Part shown: piece after piece, positions 1 through 9,933 of the stretch
How the letters are laid out: the number at the start of each line of letters is the position of its first letter
How positions within the stretch are numbered: position 1 is the first letter of the stretch
Assembly (NCBI GenBank): GCA_015501605.1
Contig: JADNRZ010000025.1
Coordinates: forward strand, 124,001-188,000
Length of the DNA: 64,000 nt
Direction of reading: 5' to 3'
From: Panaeolus papilionaceus
Lineage: Eukaryota > Basidiomycota > Agaricomycetes > Agaricales
Notes under the pieces: generated by a model
Databases searched by the model: none
The model's input: only the letters and a program-made list of their open reading frames with translations
Told to the model about the DNA's origin: nothing
Position numbers and translations under genes: made by a program

Positions 1-2
1 GC

Positions 3-665
3 AGTGGTGGTCGTGGTGGCCACTCTGGTCACAACCACACCCATTTTGTTCTCTCTGCTGCCTATGAACCTGCCCAACACACCACCTCCTCATCCAAACC
101 TTCTCCTACGCTCCTTGAGTGTCTTGCCAACCCTTCCTCTATGGTTTTTAACCGTGTTCATGGCACTGGACCCATGCGCATGGAAGCTGGCCCCTCTGCC
201 TATGTTGAGGTCAACAATGCAAGGTCTCTTGTGGATCGTCTTGAAGTCACTAAGACAATCCAAACCATGAAGAACCTTGACCTTGTCGCCAACCACAGGG
301 AGCCCAAGCTATCCATCGACATGGAGACTGAGGACTTCTTCCCTCACCCTCCTTCTGATGATGAGGATGAAACCTCGTCCATGCCAGGTCTTGTCGAGTT
401 TTACTCTGACAATGAGGACATTGTTAACCATGGATTTTCCTCTGAAGAGGAATTTTATGTTGACAATGGCAAGAAGGCCCTTTTTGAAAGGCAAGCCTTT
501 TCATCTATGCACCCTAACGATGCTAACTATTGTTCGCAGCACTTTGTTTTAGATGCGCAGGGTAGTTGTACAAGTAAATATATTGATCATTTTGCTTGTA
601 ATTCGTTAGGTTCTGTGGCTAGGTCCCAGAAATATATTGATGAACATTCTCTCAATTGTGCATGA
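3..665 (+). CDS. copia Gag C-terminal region (partial, 5' end missing)
   Basis: This frame is open from the window edge to a TGA at 663-665 and is in the same frame as the downstream pol. It starts in a glycine/histidine-rich stretch and continues through an acidic segment (about 340-420) of the spacer kind that lies between nucleocapsid and protease in copia polyproteins. The residues just after the stop continue naturally into the Cys/His-rich segment and the W-I-M-D-S-G-A protease motif. Gag and pol are therefore one polyprotein with one stop codon. That stop may be a mutation (CGA to TGA) or a readthrough site; the sequence alone does not decide. The zinc knuckle expected in Gag is not visible and would lie upstream of the window. 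Confidence 0.75.
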   Translation, partial: SGGRGGHSGHNHTHFVLSAAYEPAQHTTSSSKPSPTLLECLANPSSMVFNRVHGTGPMRMEAGPSAYVEVNNARSLVDRLEVTKTIQTMKNLDLVANHREPKLSIDMETEDFFPHPPSDDEDETSSMPGLVEFYSDNEDIVNHGFSSEEEFYVDNGKKALFERQAFSSMHPNDANYCSQHFVLDAQGSCTSKYIDHFACNSLGSVARSQKYIDEHSLNCA

Positions 666-707
666 TGTAAGGGCAAACACAGAGAAAACGGAACTGTTGA
701 TTGGATC

Positions 708-3700
708 ATGGATTCAGGTGCTTCACAGCACTTTACTGGTGATCTAAGGGACTTTTCTGAGTATGAAACTGGTACCTTTGGAACAGTTTCAACTGCCAGT
801 GGAATTGAGATGGTCACTGCGCATGGTACAGTTAATCTCATTGTTAAAGTCAAATCAGAAGATGGTTCTGTTGCTGAAAAGCACATCTCCCTCTCTCCTG
901 TCTTGTACTTCAAGTCCCTCAATCAGCGTTTGCTGTCAATGGGCCAATTCTTTTCTAAAGGATTGACTATGGAAGGACGTCTTGGCAATATGTCCTTCTA
1001 TAAAGGCAAGCAGTTAGCATTCCAATGCCGACCACATGTCTTAGGTGAAACCGTTTACTGGTTAACCTCAACAATTGTCAGAAACACTGCCAACTCTATT
1101 ACAGAGTATGATCTTTGGCATAAGCGCTTTGGACATCCGTCTAAAGAAGCTTTACAACATATGGGAGATTCAACTGCTAAGTTCCCTCCTAAACTCGCTA
1201 TACCCAAAGAGAATCCTATATGCCGGGGATGTGCTGAAGGCAAGATGCCATCACGATCCTTTTCCCCATCTTTGACTCGTGCCTCTGCACCCTTTGAAAG
1301 GATACACTCAGATGTAAAATCTTATCCAGTGAATTCCTACCATGGGTACAAGTACTATGTCAGTTTCTTTGATGACTATTCCTCCCATGCCTGGATTTCT
1401 TTGCTCAAAGAGAAATCAGACGTCTATGATGCCTTTGGTGACTTTCTGGCGATGCTGAAAACTCAATTCAGTGTCTCAGTAATCAAAGAATGGCATTCTG
1501 ATGGAGGGGGAGAGTTCAAATCAAAGGAATTCTTTAAAGACCTTCGTTCAAAGGGCATTAAGATTACTCAGAGTGCGCCTCATACTCCTCAACAGAATGG
1601 GCGTGCTGAGCGGTTTAACCGGACTTTGATGGATAAAGCTCAGGCAATGCGTCTTGACACTTGCCTTCCTCAGTCCTGGTGGGAATTTGCTGTCGAACAT
1701 GCACTTTATGTGTATAATCGTACCCCTATAGCTCGCCTCAAATGGAAAACTCCATTCGAGCTTATTCACAAGCAGAAGCCTGTGGTTTCCAATCTTAAAG
1801 TATTTGGTTGTGGCGCCTATGTCTATTTACCTGAAGCGAAGCGTGTCAACTCTCTGTCCCCAAAATCAGAGATGATGTTGCATCTTGGCTTTGCTGAAGG
1901 GTTTAAAGGCTGGCGCTTCATGCGTCTACACAACAATACACTTTTCATTGGAACTACTGCTCAGTTTGATGAAGGGTACTTTCCCAAGTGTCCAGATGTC
2001 AATCATCGTGGCACTCCGCGACCTCCTCCTAGTGAGGATCCATTGGATGATACTCATCCATCTACTCCATCGGAAGAAGGTGATGATGGCTGGAACGATT
2101 TTGTGGTTCCACCACATACAAAACCCAGAAACACTCCTAAGCCTCCACCTACTCCTCCTGCCCCTAAAGCACCTAAAGGCTCAAAGCCCAAAGGTCCAAG
2201 CAGACCAGCACCTGCAGCTCCAACAGCTCCGGCGCCTAATGTACCACGGCCAGGTGCATCAGGCTACAAACCGGGCCTTGGATCAAAGCACGGTGGATCT
2301 GGTCCCACTTCTCCTGCACGGGATACTACTGCTCCTACATCTCCACGTTCTAATCCTCCACCTCCAAACTCACCCCCTTCACTGCCAAAACCACCTACAC
2401 CTGATTTCTTTCCTGCCTCTAAAGAAAGAGAGAGTCGGGAAATATCGCAACGACAATCAGATGCGATCAAAGAAATCAAGGCGACTTTTGACAAGGGTGA
2501 ACCTGTTCCTCAGAAGTACTTTACCAATGGGGAGACTTGGGAACAAGTTTGGGTCAAGGTTGATCAACTCCTTGACATAATCGATAAAAGGAACAAGAAC
2601 ATATCAATAAATATGGAGAAAAGGCTGAAGTGGGAAGCAGAACATGGGCCAGCCCCTGTTCCTGCTCCCACACCACCAAGGGCTGCACCGCCAACTCCAG
2701 TTGCTGCAGATCCTATGCCTATTCCTCAGGAAGCAGATAGTAATGCTGGCGCCTCGTCGCGCCCCCACAGAGAAGTTAAGGTTCCTAGACGTGAGGGGAA
2801 TGTGTATGGTGAAAGCCGACACCCCACGGACATAGAAAAAGGCATAAGCAATACGCGTGAGTGGGAGAAGCAAGTGGGTTCGTCAACAGGTAGCTCCCAG
2901 CGACCAACCGCACCAGCTACGTCAGATCCGGTTTCCCGACCGAGTCCTGCCACTCCTGTTACTCCGAGCGAAACGCAGACCCTGCCGCCTGCCCCTGTCG
3001 TCCAACAGAAGGAACAAGCATCCGAGCCATCCCCTGAAAGTTCAGAGGATGAAGATGAAGTTGAAGCTGAATTGAAAGCGAAATCTGATTCAGATGACGC
3101 TGAAGTTGCTAAACTCACTCGGATGGTGGCAAAACTAGCCCAGGAAGGGGGAGTTAAACTCATTCAATATCTGCTGCATAAAGCAATACCTTTGAATGAG
3201 GATCTTCCTACGCATTTCTGTGACATCTTCAGGATGAAACCAGACCTGAGGAAAGAATGGATGGATGCATGTCGCGAAGAACTAGAGGCTCTTCGTCGAC
3301 GCAGAGTTCTTGAGCTCTGCAATTTGCCTCGCAATCGCAGGGCAATTAAAAACCGTTGGGTCTTTGCTATAAAGTCTGATGGTCGCAAGAAGGCTCGCCT
3401 TGTTGCTAAAGGCTTCTCCCAGCTTGAAGGGATTGACTATGATGAGATCTTCTCACCAGTGGTTCGTTATGAAACACTAAGACTCATCATGGCCCTCACA
3501 GCTTTGGAGAAATGGCATATCCAAGGTCTTGACGTTAAGAACGCCTTCCTTTATGGCGAACTTGATGAAGAGATTTATATGGAACAGCCAGAGGGATTTA
3601 AACTCCCTGGCCAAGAGAACATGGTTTATCGTCTCCGACGAGCCTTATACGGATTGAAGCAAGCTTCACACTCGTGGTGGAAACAGCTCAACAAGTCTAT

Positions 3701-4796
3701 GACTGGGCTGGGTTTCAAGCGAGCTCTTTCCGATGCTGGTGTCTTTGTACACAAAGCAGCAAACGGTGACATTGTCATCGCCATTATCTATGTTGATGAT
3801 GGTCTCTTCATCGGTCCTAATTTGGCACTTGTGCTGAAGAAAAAGACTGAATTCATGAAGATCTGGGAGTGTCGAGATCTTGGTGAAGCTAAGGAATTCT
3901 TAGGTATGCGTATTAGGCGTATGCATGGCAACATCATGCTTGACCAAGCAATGTACCTTGAAAAAGTGTTGCAGCGCTTTGGCATGCTTAACGCCAATCC
4001 TACCAAGATTCCTCTTCCCAAGGGCTACCAGCCTGTACCTAATCCAGGTACCTCCACTCTCAAACTTCGTCAAGAATTCCAGACAGTGATCGGATCACTG
4101 TTGTACCTTATGATTGGCACACGACCAGATATCGCCTATGCCGTCATCAAGCTGTCACAGTTTTCTGCTAATCCTTCTGAGGATCACCTTCGTCACGCAA
4201 AGAGCATCTGCCGTTATTTGGCTGGCACAAAGAACTATGCTCTTGTGTACAAGGGAAATCCAAAAGTTGGACTTATCGCTTACACTGATTCTGACTGGGC
4301 TGCTGATACCATCAAGCGCCATTCTCAGACTGGATACTTTATGAAATTGGCAAGCTGTATTATCTGTTGGGTTTCTCGAGCCCAGAAAACAGTTGCTCTC
4401 TCTTCAACTGAAGCAGAGTATATGGCCTTGTCAGATTGCGCCCGCCAGGTTGTGTGGCTGCAATCACTCCTTTCCGAAATCGGTTATACTGAACGGAAAA
4501 CCCCTGTCTGTGGAGACAATCAAGGCTCAATTTTCATTGCCTCTAACCCTGTCCAGGAACGTCGCACCAAGCACATTGATATTCGATATCACTACATCCG
4601 TCAGTGTATTGAAGACAATAAGATCGATGCTCTCTTCATTGATGGTGCTGAGAATCCTGCAGACATGTTCACGAAGGCTCTTGATCGTGTCAAGTTCTCC
4701 AAGTTCTTGGGGACACTTGGATTAGTCTTCTATCCACAAGAAATCTTAAGCACTGAGCACGCTAAAGCCACTGTACTCAGTGAGGGGGAGTGTTGA
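708..4796 (+). CDS. pol: copia Pol polyprotein: protease, integrase, RT, RNase H
   Basis: 1362 codons from the first ATG, although the true frame continues upstream. The aspartic protease motif DSGA is at residues 2-5. The integrase zinc-binding HHCC is H138, H142, C172, C175, and the catalytic DDE is D202, D265, E301 (the E lies in the TPQQNGRAER context). A long proline/serine-rich linker (about residues 440-790) separates integrase from RT. RT carries the YVDD active site near residue 1028. RNase H shows AYTDSDW and SSTEAEYM motifs, and copia-typical KHIDIRYH follows. No frameshift is seen. The stop codon lies 6 bases inside the 3' LTR, and a polypurine tract (tgagggggag, 4781-4790) abuts the LTR as expected for plus-strand priming. 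All catalytic residues are present, so the enzyme part looks functional. Confidence 0.95.
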   Translation: MDSGASQHFTGDLRDFSEYETGTFGTVSTASGIEMVTAHGTVNLIVKVKSEDGSVAEKHISLSPVLYFKSLNQRLLSMGQFFSKGLTMEGRLGNMSFYKGKQLAFQCRPHVLGETVYWLTSTIVRNTANSITEYDLWHKRFGHPSKEALQHMGDSTAKFPPKLAIPKENPICRGCAEGKMPSRSFSPSLTRASAPFERIHSDVKSYPVNSYHGYKYYVSFFDDYSSHAWISLLKEKSDVYDAFGDFLAMLKTQFSVSVIKEWHSDGGGEFKSKEFFKDLRSKGIKITQSAPHTPQQNGRAERFNRTLMDKAQAMRLDTCLPQSWWEFAVEHALYVYNRTPIARLKWKTPFELIHKQKPVVSNLKVFGCGAYVYLPEAKRVNSLSPKSEMMLHLGFAEGFKGWRFMRLHNNTLFIGTTAQFDEGYFPKCPDVNHRGTPRPPPSEDPLDDTHPSTPSEEGDDGWNDFVVPPHTKPRNTPKPPPTPPAPKAPKGSKPKGPSRPAPAAPTAPAPNVPRPGASGYKPGLGSKHGGSGPTSPARDTTAPTSPRSNPPPPNSPPSLPKPPTPDFFPASKERESREISQRQSDAIKEIKATFDKGEPVPQKYFTNGETWEQVWVKVDQLLDIIDKRNKNISINMEKRLKWEAEHGPAPVPAPTPPRAAPPTPVAADPMPIPQEADSNAGASSRPHREVKVPRREGNVYGESRHPTDIEKGISNTREWEKQVGSSTGSSQRPTAPATSDPVSRPSPATPVTPSETQTLPPAPVVQQKEQASEPSPESSEDEDEVEAELKAKSDSDDAEVAKLTRMVAKLAQEGGVKLIQYLLHKAIPLNEDLPTHFCDIFRMKPDLRKEWMDACREELEALRRRRVLELCNLPRNRRAIKNRWVFAIKSDGRKKARLVAKGFSQLEGIDYDEIFSPVVRYETLRLIMALTALEKWHIQGLDVKNAFLYGELDEEIYMEQPEGFKLPGQENMVYRLRRALYGLKQASHSWWKQLNKSMTGLGFKRALSDAGVFVHKAANGDIVIAIIYVDDGLFIGPNLALVLKKKTEFMKIWECRDLGEAKEFLGMRIRRMHGNIMLDQAMYLEKVLQRFGMLNANPTKIPLPKGYQPVPNPGTSTLKLRQEFQTVIGSLLYLMIGTRPDIAYAVIKLSQFSANPSEDHLRHAKSICRYLAGTKNYALVYKGNPKVGLIAYTDSDWAADTIKRHSQTGYFMKLASCIICWVSRAQKTVALSSTEAEYMALSDCARQVVWLQSLLSEIGYTERKTPVCGDNQGSIFIASNPVQERRTKHIDIRYHYIRQCIEDNKIDALFIDGAENPADMFTKALDRVKFSKFLGTLGLVFYPQEILSTEHAKATVLSEGEC

Positions 4797-5180
4797 GATT
4801 TAGATCTCATCTTGGATATCTCATCTTAGATAGATCTATAATCTTCATCTACAATCTTAGATACATCTTAGATACATTCCTAGATTTATACTGCATGTAC
4901 TGCATACTACATGTACTGCATACTGCATGTACTCTGGAACTCTCAGTCAACATGAGTCATTGAATGACTCACTTTCCTTCATTACTCCAGATACCCCAAT
5001 AGGCGCTTACATAGACTACCATATTTAGCTACCATTTCATGTATATAAGCACCTTACTTTCTCTCTATCTCAATAACAGCTTTACCAGCTATTCTATCGC
5101 TCTCCTAGCCTCTTTACAATCTTCCTAACCAGGTGAGGCAGTTAGTTAGGGCACTCTGTGCACGCTATGCTGTTTCAACA
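4791..5180 (+). repeat. 3' long terminal repeat of the copia element
   Basis: The 390-bp LTR begins TGTTGA and ends TCAACA, a perfect 6-bp terminal inverted pair with the usual TG...CA ends. It is preceded directly by a polypurine tract. A TATATAA box at 5042-5048 is a plausible promoter core. The first 140 bases contain short direct repeats: variants of atcttagat, and tgcatgtac/tgcatac near 4891-4932. These could be enhancer-like arrays. Homology to the other unit leaders resumes directly after 5180, which fixes the right border. Confidence 0.9.
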
Positions 5181-5957
5181 ACCAGCAACAAGGGTTCCAG
5201 TAGATATAAATGCAGGTAAAATAATCGAACACCTCAACTTCGTATATCCCCTCCTTATCCTCGTGCCGATATTCGTTGTTTCCTGAAGTGATTAGGAGCT
5301 AGAAGATGGGATTGAAAATGATGAATGATGGGTTCGAGCGGAGATTAAATTTGACGAACCAACTTCTGGTTCAACCTCTTCCTTGTTCGTCTTTGTGCCC
5401 ACATACCATGTCTTTCTGTTTTCTCGTTTCACTCGACTCATGGGTGAGCTCCTATTCTTGTATGGTTTCTTTCAAATATTTATCAAGCATTAGACTATGG
5501 CGGGTTTAGGGTTGTTGCGTTGAAGATGATGACGTTGTGGATGGACAGGCCAGTTAGAGGCGCGTTCTCCGCCAGCTTTCATTTCATTATTTTGATTTTT
5601 TCATAATTTCTCTCACAAATTATCATTTTCTTTGGTGTCTCTTGTCAAAGTAGGCACTTGAACGAGAAAGGGTGGAAAGCGGACGCACTGGCAGTCCGCT
5701 CCCGTTCATTGCTTCCTGAGGGACGACAGTAAACCTTCAGGTTTTCTTCTAGTCTGTTTTTCTCATATATTTATCAGGCATTGGACGTGTTTATGTTGAA
5801 TCATGATGTTAGAGATGGGCAGGATATTCAGAGGCGAGATCTCCGCAAGTTTTCTTCTCATTTCCCTGTTCTTCGATTGCTTCCTTTGGTGTGTCTTAGA
5901 TTGTCGCTCTCCATCTTCCCTATTCTCCCTCCCTCCCTCGTTTTGCTCTGTTCTTTA

Positions 5958-7745
5958 ACATGTCGACAGATCCCCTATCACGAGTCTAGATGTTGAGCCT
6001 ACAACGAAAATCCCGCCTCACCCGACAAACTCACAATATTCACGCATTGCCCTGGTGTCTGGACACTCACAGTAGCCCACTCCAAGCCCACTCCAAGCAG
6101 GCATTCTACATGAACTGCCACGGCGACTTCTCCCAGTCATACCCCACTGTTCCTCTAGCTCACCAAAGACGTTTAAGGCGTCTCCCCCCGACTCTTCGCA
6201 TTTTACACATAGAGCCAGGTCTGGGGAGCGGTTGAAGAGCGATCATGATACTGCTAAGCAGCGTGTTGTTCCACACGGGGGAGAATGGGTTGAGGATTAC
6301 GAATCCTGACGTCTGGGGTATCATGAGCACGGTGGTGATGAGTTTAGGGTGCACGCTCTTCGTCGCGTTTATGACATGAGAAGGGTATGAATCACACTAT
6401 TTATGAGTCGGCTCCGTGATTACGGACTGGGTCCTTCGCGGTGAACTCCGATTATCGCACCTGCACACGAGAATGACGACGCATTTTGATATGTATCTCA
6501 TGCATGGTAAGCCGTATTCTATTCTATGTGGAGCCCCTATTGATCGATTACCCAAATAGCACGACTGCGCGTCGACCTTCCCACCTCCCAAGGTCTATCC
6601 GATCCTCGTAATATCCCACATTTATCAAGCTCTTATCAACCGTTTGCATAAACAAAACCTCCGAATCCGAGGCCACACACAACAACGCCTGACAACGCCT
6701 CTCCGACATCATCTCATTCTTCTCTTCGGTCTTCCGAGTCGCCTCACTCTCTCAGATCCTGCCCAGCTTCCATCTCTACCGTACCACTGGCGGACCAATC
6801 TTCGCCATCCTCTGCATCCTAAGGCCGGTTGTGGGGTTTTTGGCCACGAAGAGTATGTGGGACAAAGTGTGTTACGGATAGGTCAGCGTTGTCGGTTGCG
6901 TTCGTACGAAAGGACATCCTTCGACCTTCGCACTTCTCCCTGAGCTCGCTAGTATTCCCCCAATAGCGCTCAGCGTAGCTCGGGTACTCCTTAAGGACGG
7001 TGTTTCAGAGCACCGAGACGTTCAGGCAGGTTCTTATGGGTGTGAGGAAGCTGTGCGAAGTGGGGAATGTGATCAATAAGTTGAGCGATGGGGTGGTCTC
7101 CCTTTTATACGACCCACACATCAGGTGAAGTCTGCATTGATGCACTTCCACCCTCGTTATACAGTGTCGCAGACTTGCACAAAGTCGCCGCCATCCTCTC
7201 ACAAGAAAACTCCTGTACCTGCTCACACTTGCAGAGGACATCGGGATAGCGTTTCCTGAGCGATCCTCTGACATGAACCTGACCAGAAAAGAAGGATGGG
7301 TAAGAGACGCAGTTGGATCCGATGCTGGAGTCATTTGACGTGAATTTGTATAATGATAAGCAGCATCCGCTGGACAAGGAGCTGGAGGGGTTGAGGAAGG
7401 CGATTGACGTGAGGGGAGGCGAGAAGCAGAAGTTGGTTGCGTGAGTTTCTTTAATACTTTTTATTTCTTTCGTACTTCTTCCCATCCACACCTCCATCGC
7501 TTCGCTCATTTATTTACATCACTTTGCTGATTCACACATACTAACGACCATCTCACAGCGCGCATACTTTCATGCATTTCCACTCCAACCTCATCATTTT
7601 CGTCGCCGAGGACGAGCCAAGTTCAGCGCTGGACGCCGAGGCGAAGGTACTACTGTTCCAAAGACTCATTAAAGCAAGAGAGGGAGAACTATGGTATTCG
7701 TAACGCTTCGTCAATTTGGATGGATGGTTAAGGAGGCCGATTAAG
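5958..7745 (+). pseudogene. ABC exporter pseudogene, unit U1
   Basis: Homologous to the U4 copy (40339-42861) from the N-terminal region through the H-loop exon. Recognisable stretches are the GTKSMWDK-like segment near 6850, the NBD segment near 7330-7440 ending in a GGEKQKLV-like signature, and the Walker B exon (7570-7670, DEPSSALDAEA). The Walker A region is deleted, and many small indels and stop codons break the frame. The last exon, present in U2 and U4, is missing and replaced by the GTPase tail. It cannot encode a transporter. Confidence 0.8.
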
Positions 7746-7869
7746 TAGTGTGAGTGTCTTGTCCTTTTTGCGTCGTCTTTTAGCTTGTCCTCGTCCCTTT
7801 ATTCTCATAACTTGATTTCGCTGCTTCATTCCCTCATACCTCGTTTTTAACTCTCTCTAATCCAACATG

Positions 7870-8055
7870 AGACTAAACTCAATAACTCACCAGCCACTGC
7901 TCCCTAAGCCAGCCTCTCATTTCCCATCCAACCAACCTGAGACTCACGTTTCTGCCATCTCAGATCCCATCCGACCGAAGCACCGGCATATCGCCATTGT
8001 AGTCAGCTCGGTGACGTGTTGGGGTGGCGCTGTGGCAGACCGTCACGGCACTTGA
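7870..8055 (+). pseudogene. 3' remnant of the P-loop GTPase gene, unit U1
   Basis: It matches only the C-terminal tail of the U2, U4 and U5 GTPases: a Pro/Ser-rich stretch, then the conserved end resembling VSAI-DPI...SLKCWGDA-ADRH, here with a TCWGGAVADRH variant. It is joined directly to the ABC intron sequence (tgagactaaactcaata...), so a deletion fused the two genes. The G domain is absent. Confidence 0.7.
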
Positions 8056-9285
8056 CCTCTGGGATGGTTCCCTGCTTCGGCCGCGAAGTTCATAGTTAAT
8101 ACCTACTCATTGATCGCGGATTTATATTCCTGTTTCAATTCATCTATCTAGTTCAGAGTAAAGTTCCTCATTTTTTGCTCGTGTTTGTGACTTTCTTTTC
8201 GATCCACCAGTGTGACATGCTTTCTTCTTCTCTCCGCTCATCGTTTTCACGCCCCGTACTTGCCATGAGTTCATGAATAGACCCAATACACTGGCTTCGT
8301 TATCTGCATGCCGTTGGGTCAATGAGGTTAAATCAGATCATATATGACACAGGATTAGTGACAGCGTTGAACGAAGCAGAGTTACCGCTGCGATGGTGAT
8401 GGTGCCTTAGACCGTTGGTTGTTCCGCTCAACTAGTCGTGCACCGGACTCAGGCGAGTCGATAATAAGTAAAGGGGTTATTGTGGATATAAATCGTAGTG
8501 CGTGCCTTCTTTGGTTTAATTTCATTCATGAAAGCGACATGTTGTCATAGCTTATAAGTCGCGTTAGGTGTTAAAATCGCTGCATTTATCCTCTCTTGCG
8601 TCCACAACCCTTTCCTTCCATTTCTAGTTGATTTTCTTTCCTATCATCATGTGGGCTATTCGCGCGTTGAGGGACACATCTATCCACGTTCTTCCATATC
8701 CCGGATTCTAGTTCTAAACCACATGGATTAATTCCCCATGATTACTACCACCTACAATCCCGGCCCACTCCCCTCGAAGTTCTGAACCACATATTTGGAA
8801 TTCTGGATTCCTTCTCCCAGACATCCTCGACTCCCACAAGGACCACAGACGGTGTCTTCTATACTCGCGCCCTTCTTTCACGCGCTTTAAAATGCACATC
8901 TCACCAACCATTCACCGAATCTCAGCTGTAGCATCCCAATTTGTGGCTTCAATCACCAGAGCTATCCACGTCGGGGTATAGGTGAGTATTCTGGAGGGGA
9001 GGCTTTATTTCCGGAAGCCGCTGAGAAACTTAGACATTTACTTGCACGGGGTGGCCCATGGAGAGTGTGGTCTGATGCGACTTTTCCACCAATAGTGACA
9101 ACCATGTCATGATGTGCGAGGTGGAAGTGGATGATGTTTCATCGATTCTTCGACGAATTCATGAGTTTGTGAAGTTTAATATTGCATCTTGCCTGATTTG
9201 TTTAAAACATTATAACAACTCTGAATGAAAATGACAGAAACAAATACCGACTGCGTGCTAAAAGTGCTCCCAGAAGAGTGGCTGG
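8056..9285. other. U1 spacer, no gene recognised
   Basis: Non-coding spacer homologous in its first part to the spacers after the GTPase genes of U2 (32173 on), U4 (44758 on) and U5 (50214 on). It includes a CCCAA...TTGGG inverted repeat (8280-8320). The middle part (about 8640-8930) is weakly related to the cytosine-rich spacer before U3 and U5. No supported gene. Confidence 0.6.
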
Positions 9286-9933
9286 AGTGAAGGTGGGGGA
9301 CTGCACCAGCAACGAGGGTTCCGGCAGGCATAAATCGACGTAAAACAGACAAAGATCTAATTTATTGATACCTCAAGTTCATCATCATATTCCGTCTTTA
9401 TCCTCGTCCCAATATTCTTCGTTTTCTGAGATGATCAGAAACTGGGAGATTGAATGAAATGACGTGTCATGGAAATGGGGTTCGAGCGGAGATTGAAATT
9501 TACAAGTCAACTCCAACGTCACCCGTTTCCCTGTTTCCCCTTTGTTGTACTCACACATCACCTTGCTGGGCGGGACATTCAGCAGCGTTTTCTCCGCTGG
9601 TTCTAATTTCATTCCAACTTTTTTTTCTTTTGATATTCTTACAACCTCTTTTGCAAGTTATCACTGTCTTTCGCGTCTCTTGTAACAGTGGACACGTGAA
9701 AGGCTTACTCGCATCTGCTCTCGTGCATTGGCATCTGAGAGACGACAGTAACATTCTATGCAGTACTACCTCACTGGAGCCACAAATCTGTTGGTCGCGT
9801 GGCCCTCCTGCACCTATATACCTTCGTTTTCATTTGTTACTCCAAAGGTGGCGATGACGGGATGCGCTCCATCTTCCTTGCTCTCTCTCTCCTTCTTCCA
9901 TGCTCCTGTTCTGGCTCCCTCTTTACGGCGATA

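Larger units (their letters stand above)
1..5180 (+). mobile_element. Ty1/copia LTR retrotransposon, 3' part (5' end outside window)
   Basis: The domain order protease - integrase - reverse transcriptase - RNase H is that of Ty1/copia. The element enters the window inside gag and ends with a 3' LTR at 4791-5180. Gag and pol share one reading frame that is open from base 3 to 4796 except for a single TGA at 663-665. It landed in the leader of repeat unit U1: sequence just after the LTR (accagcaac...) matches the U2 leader around 9301, so the target duplication is probably ACCAG. The left flank that would prove this is not in the window. The near-complete frame suggests a fairly young insertion. 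Confidence 0.95.
5181..9285 (+). repeat. Tandem unit U1 of the ABC-GTPase array (most degraded)
   Basis: First of five head-to-tail units. It starts with a leader homologous to the leaders near 9301, 34650 and 45920, then ABC-exporter debris, then only the 3' tail of the GTPase gene, then a spacer. Its length is about 4.1 kb against 5-6 kb for fuller units, because a deletion removed the last ABC exon and most of the GTPase gene. Confidence 0.75.

Noticed and set aside
663..665. Programmed stop-codon readthrough between copia gag and pol
   Set aside because: Not excluded, but most Ty1/copia elements use one continuous frame, and two other element types here show the same kind of TGA. Mutation at CpG is simpler. 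Kept as an alternative in the findings.
1885..2580. 231-codon frame inside copia pol in another frame
   Set aside because: It is a shadow of the Pro/Ser-rich linker of pol: Leu/Pro/His-rich composition due to frame shift of repeated proline codons, and the pol frame itself is intact.
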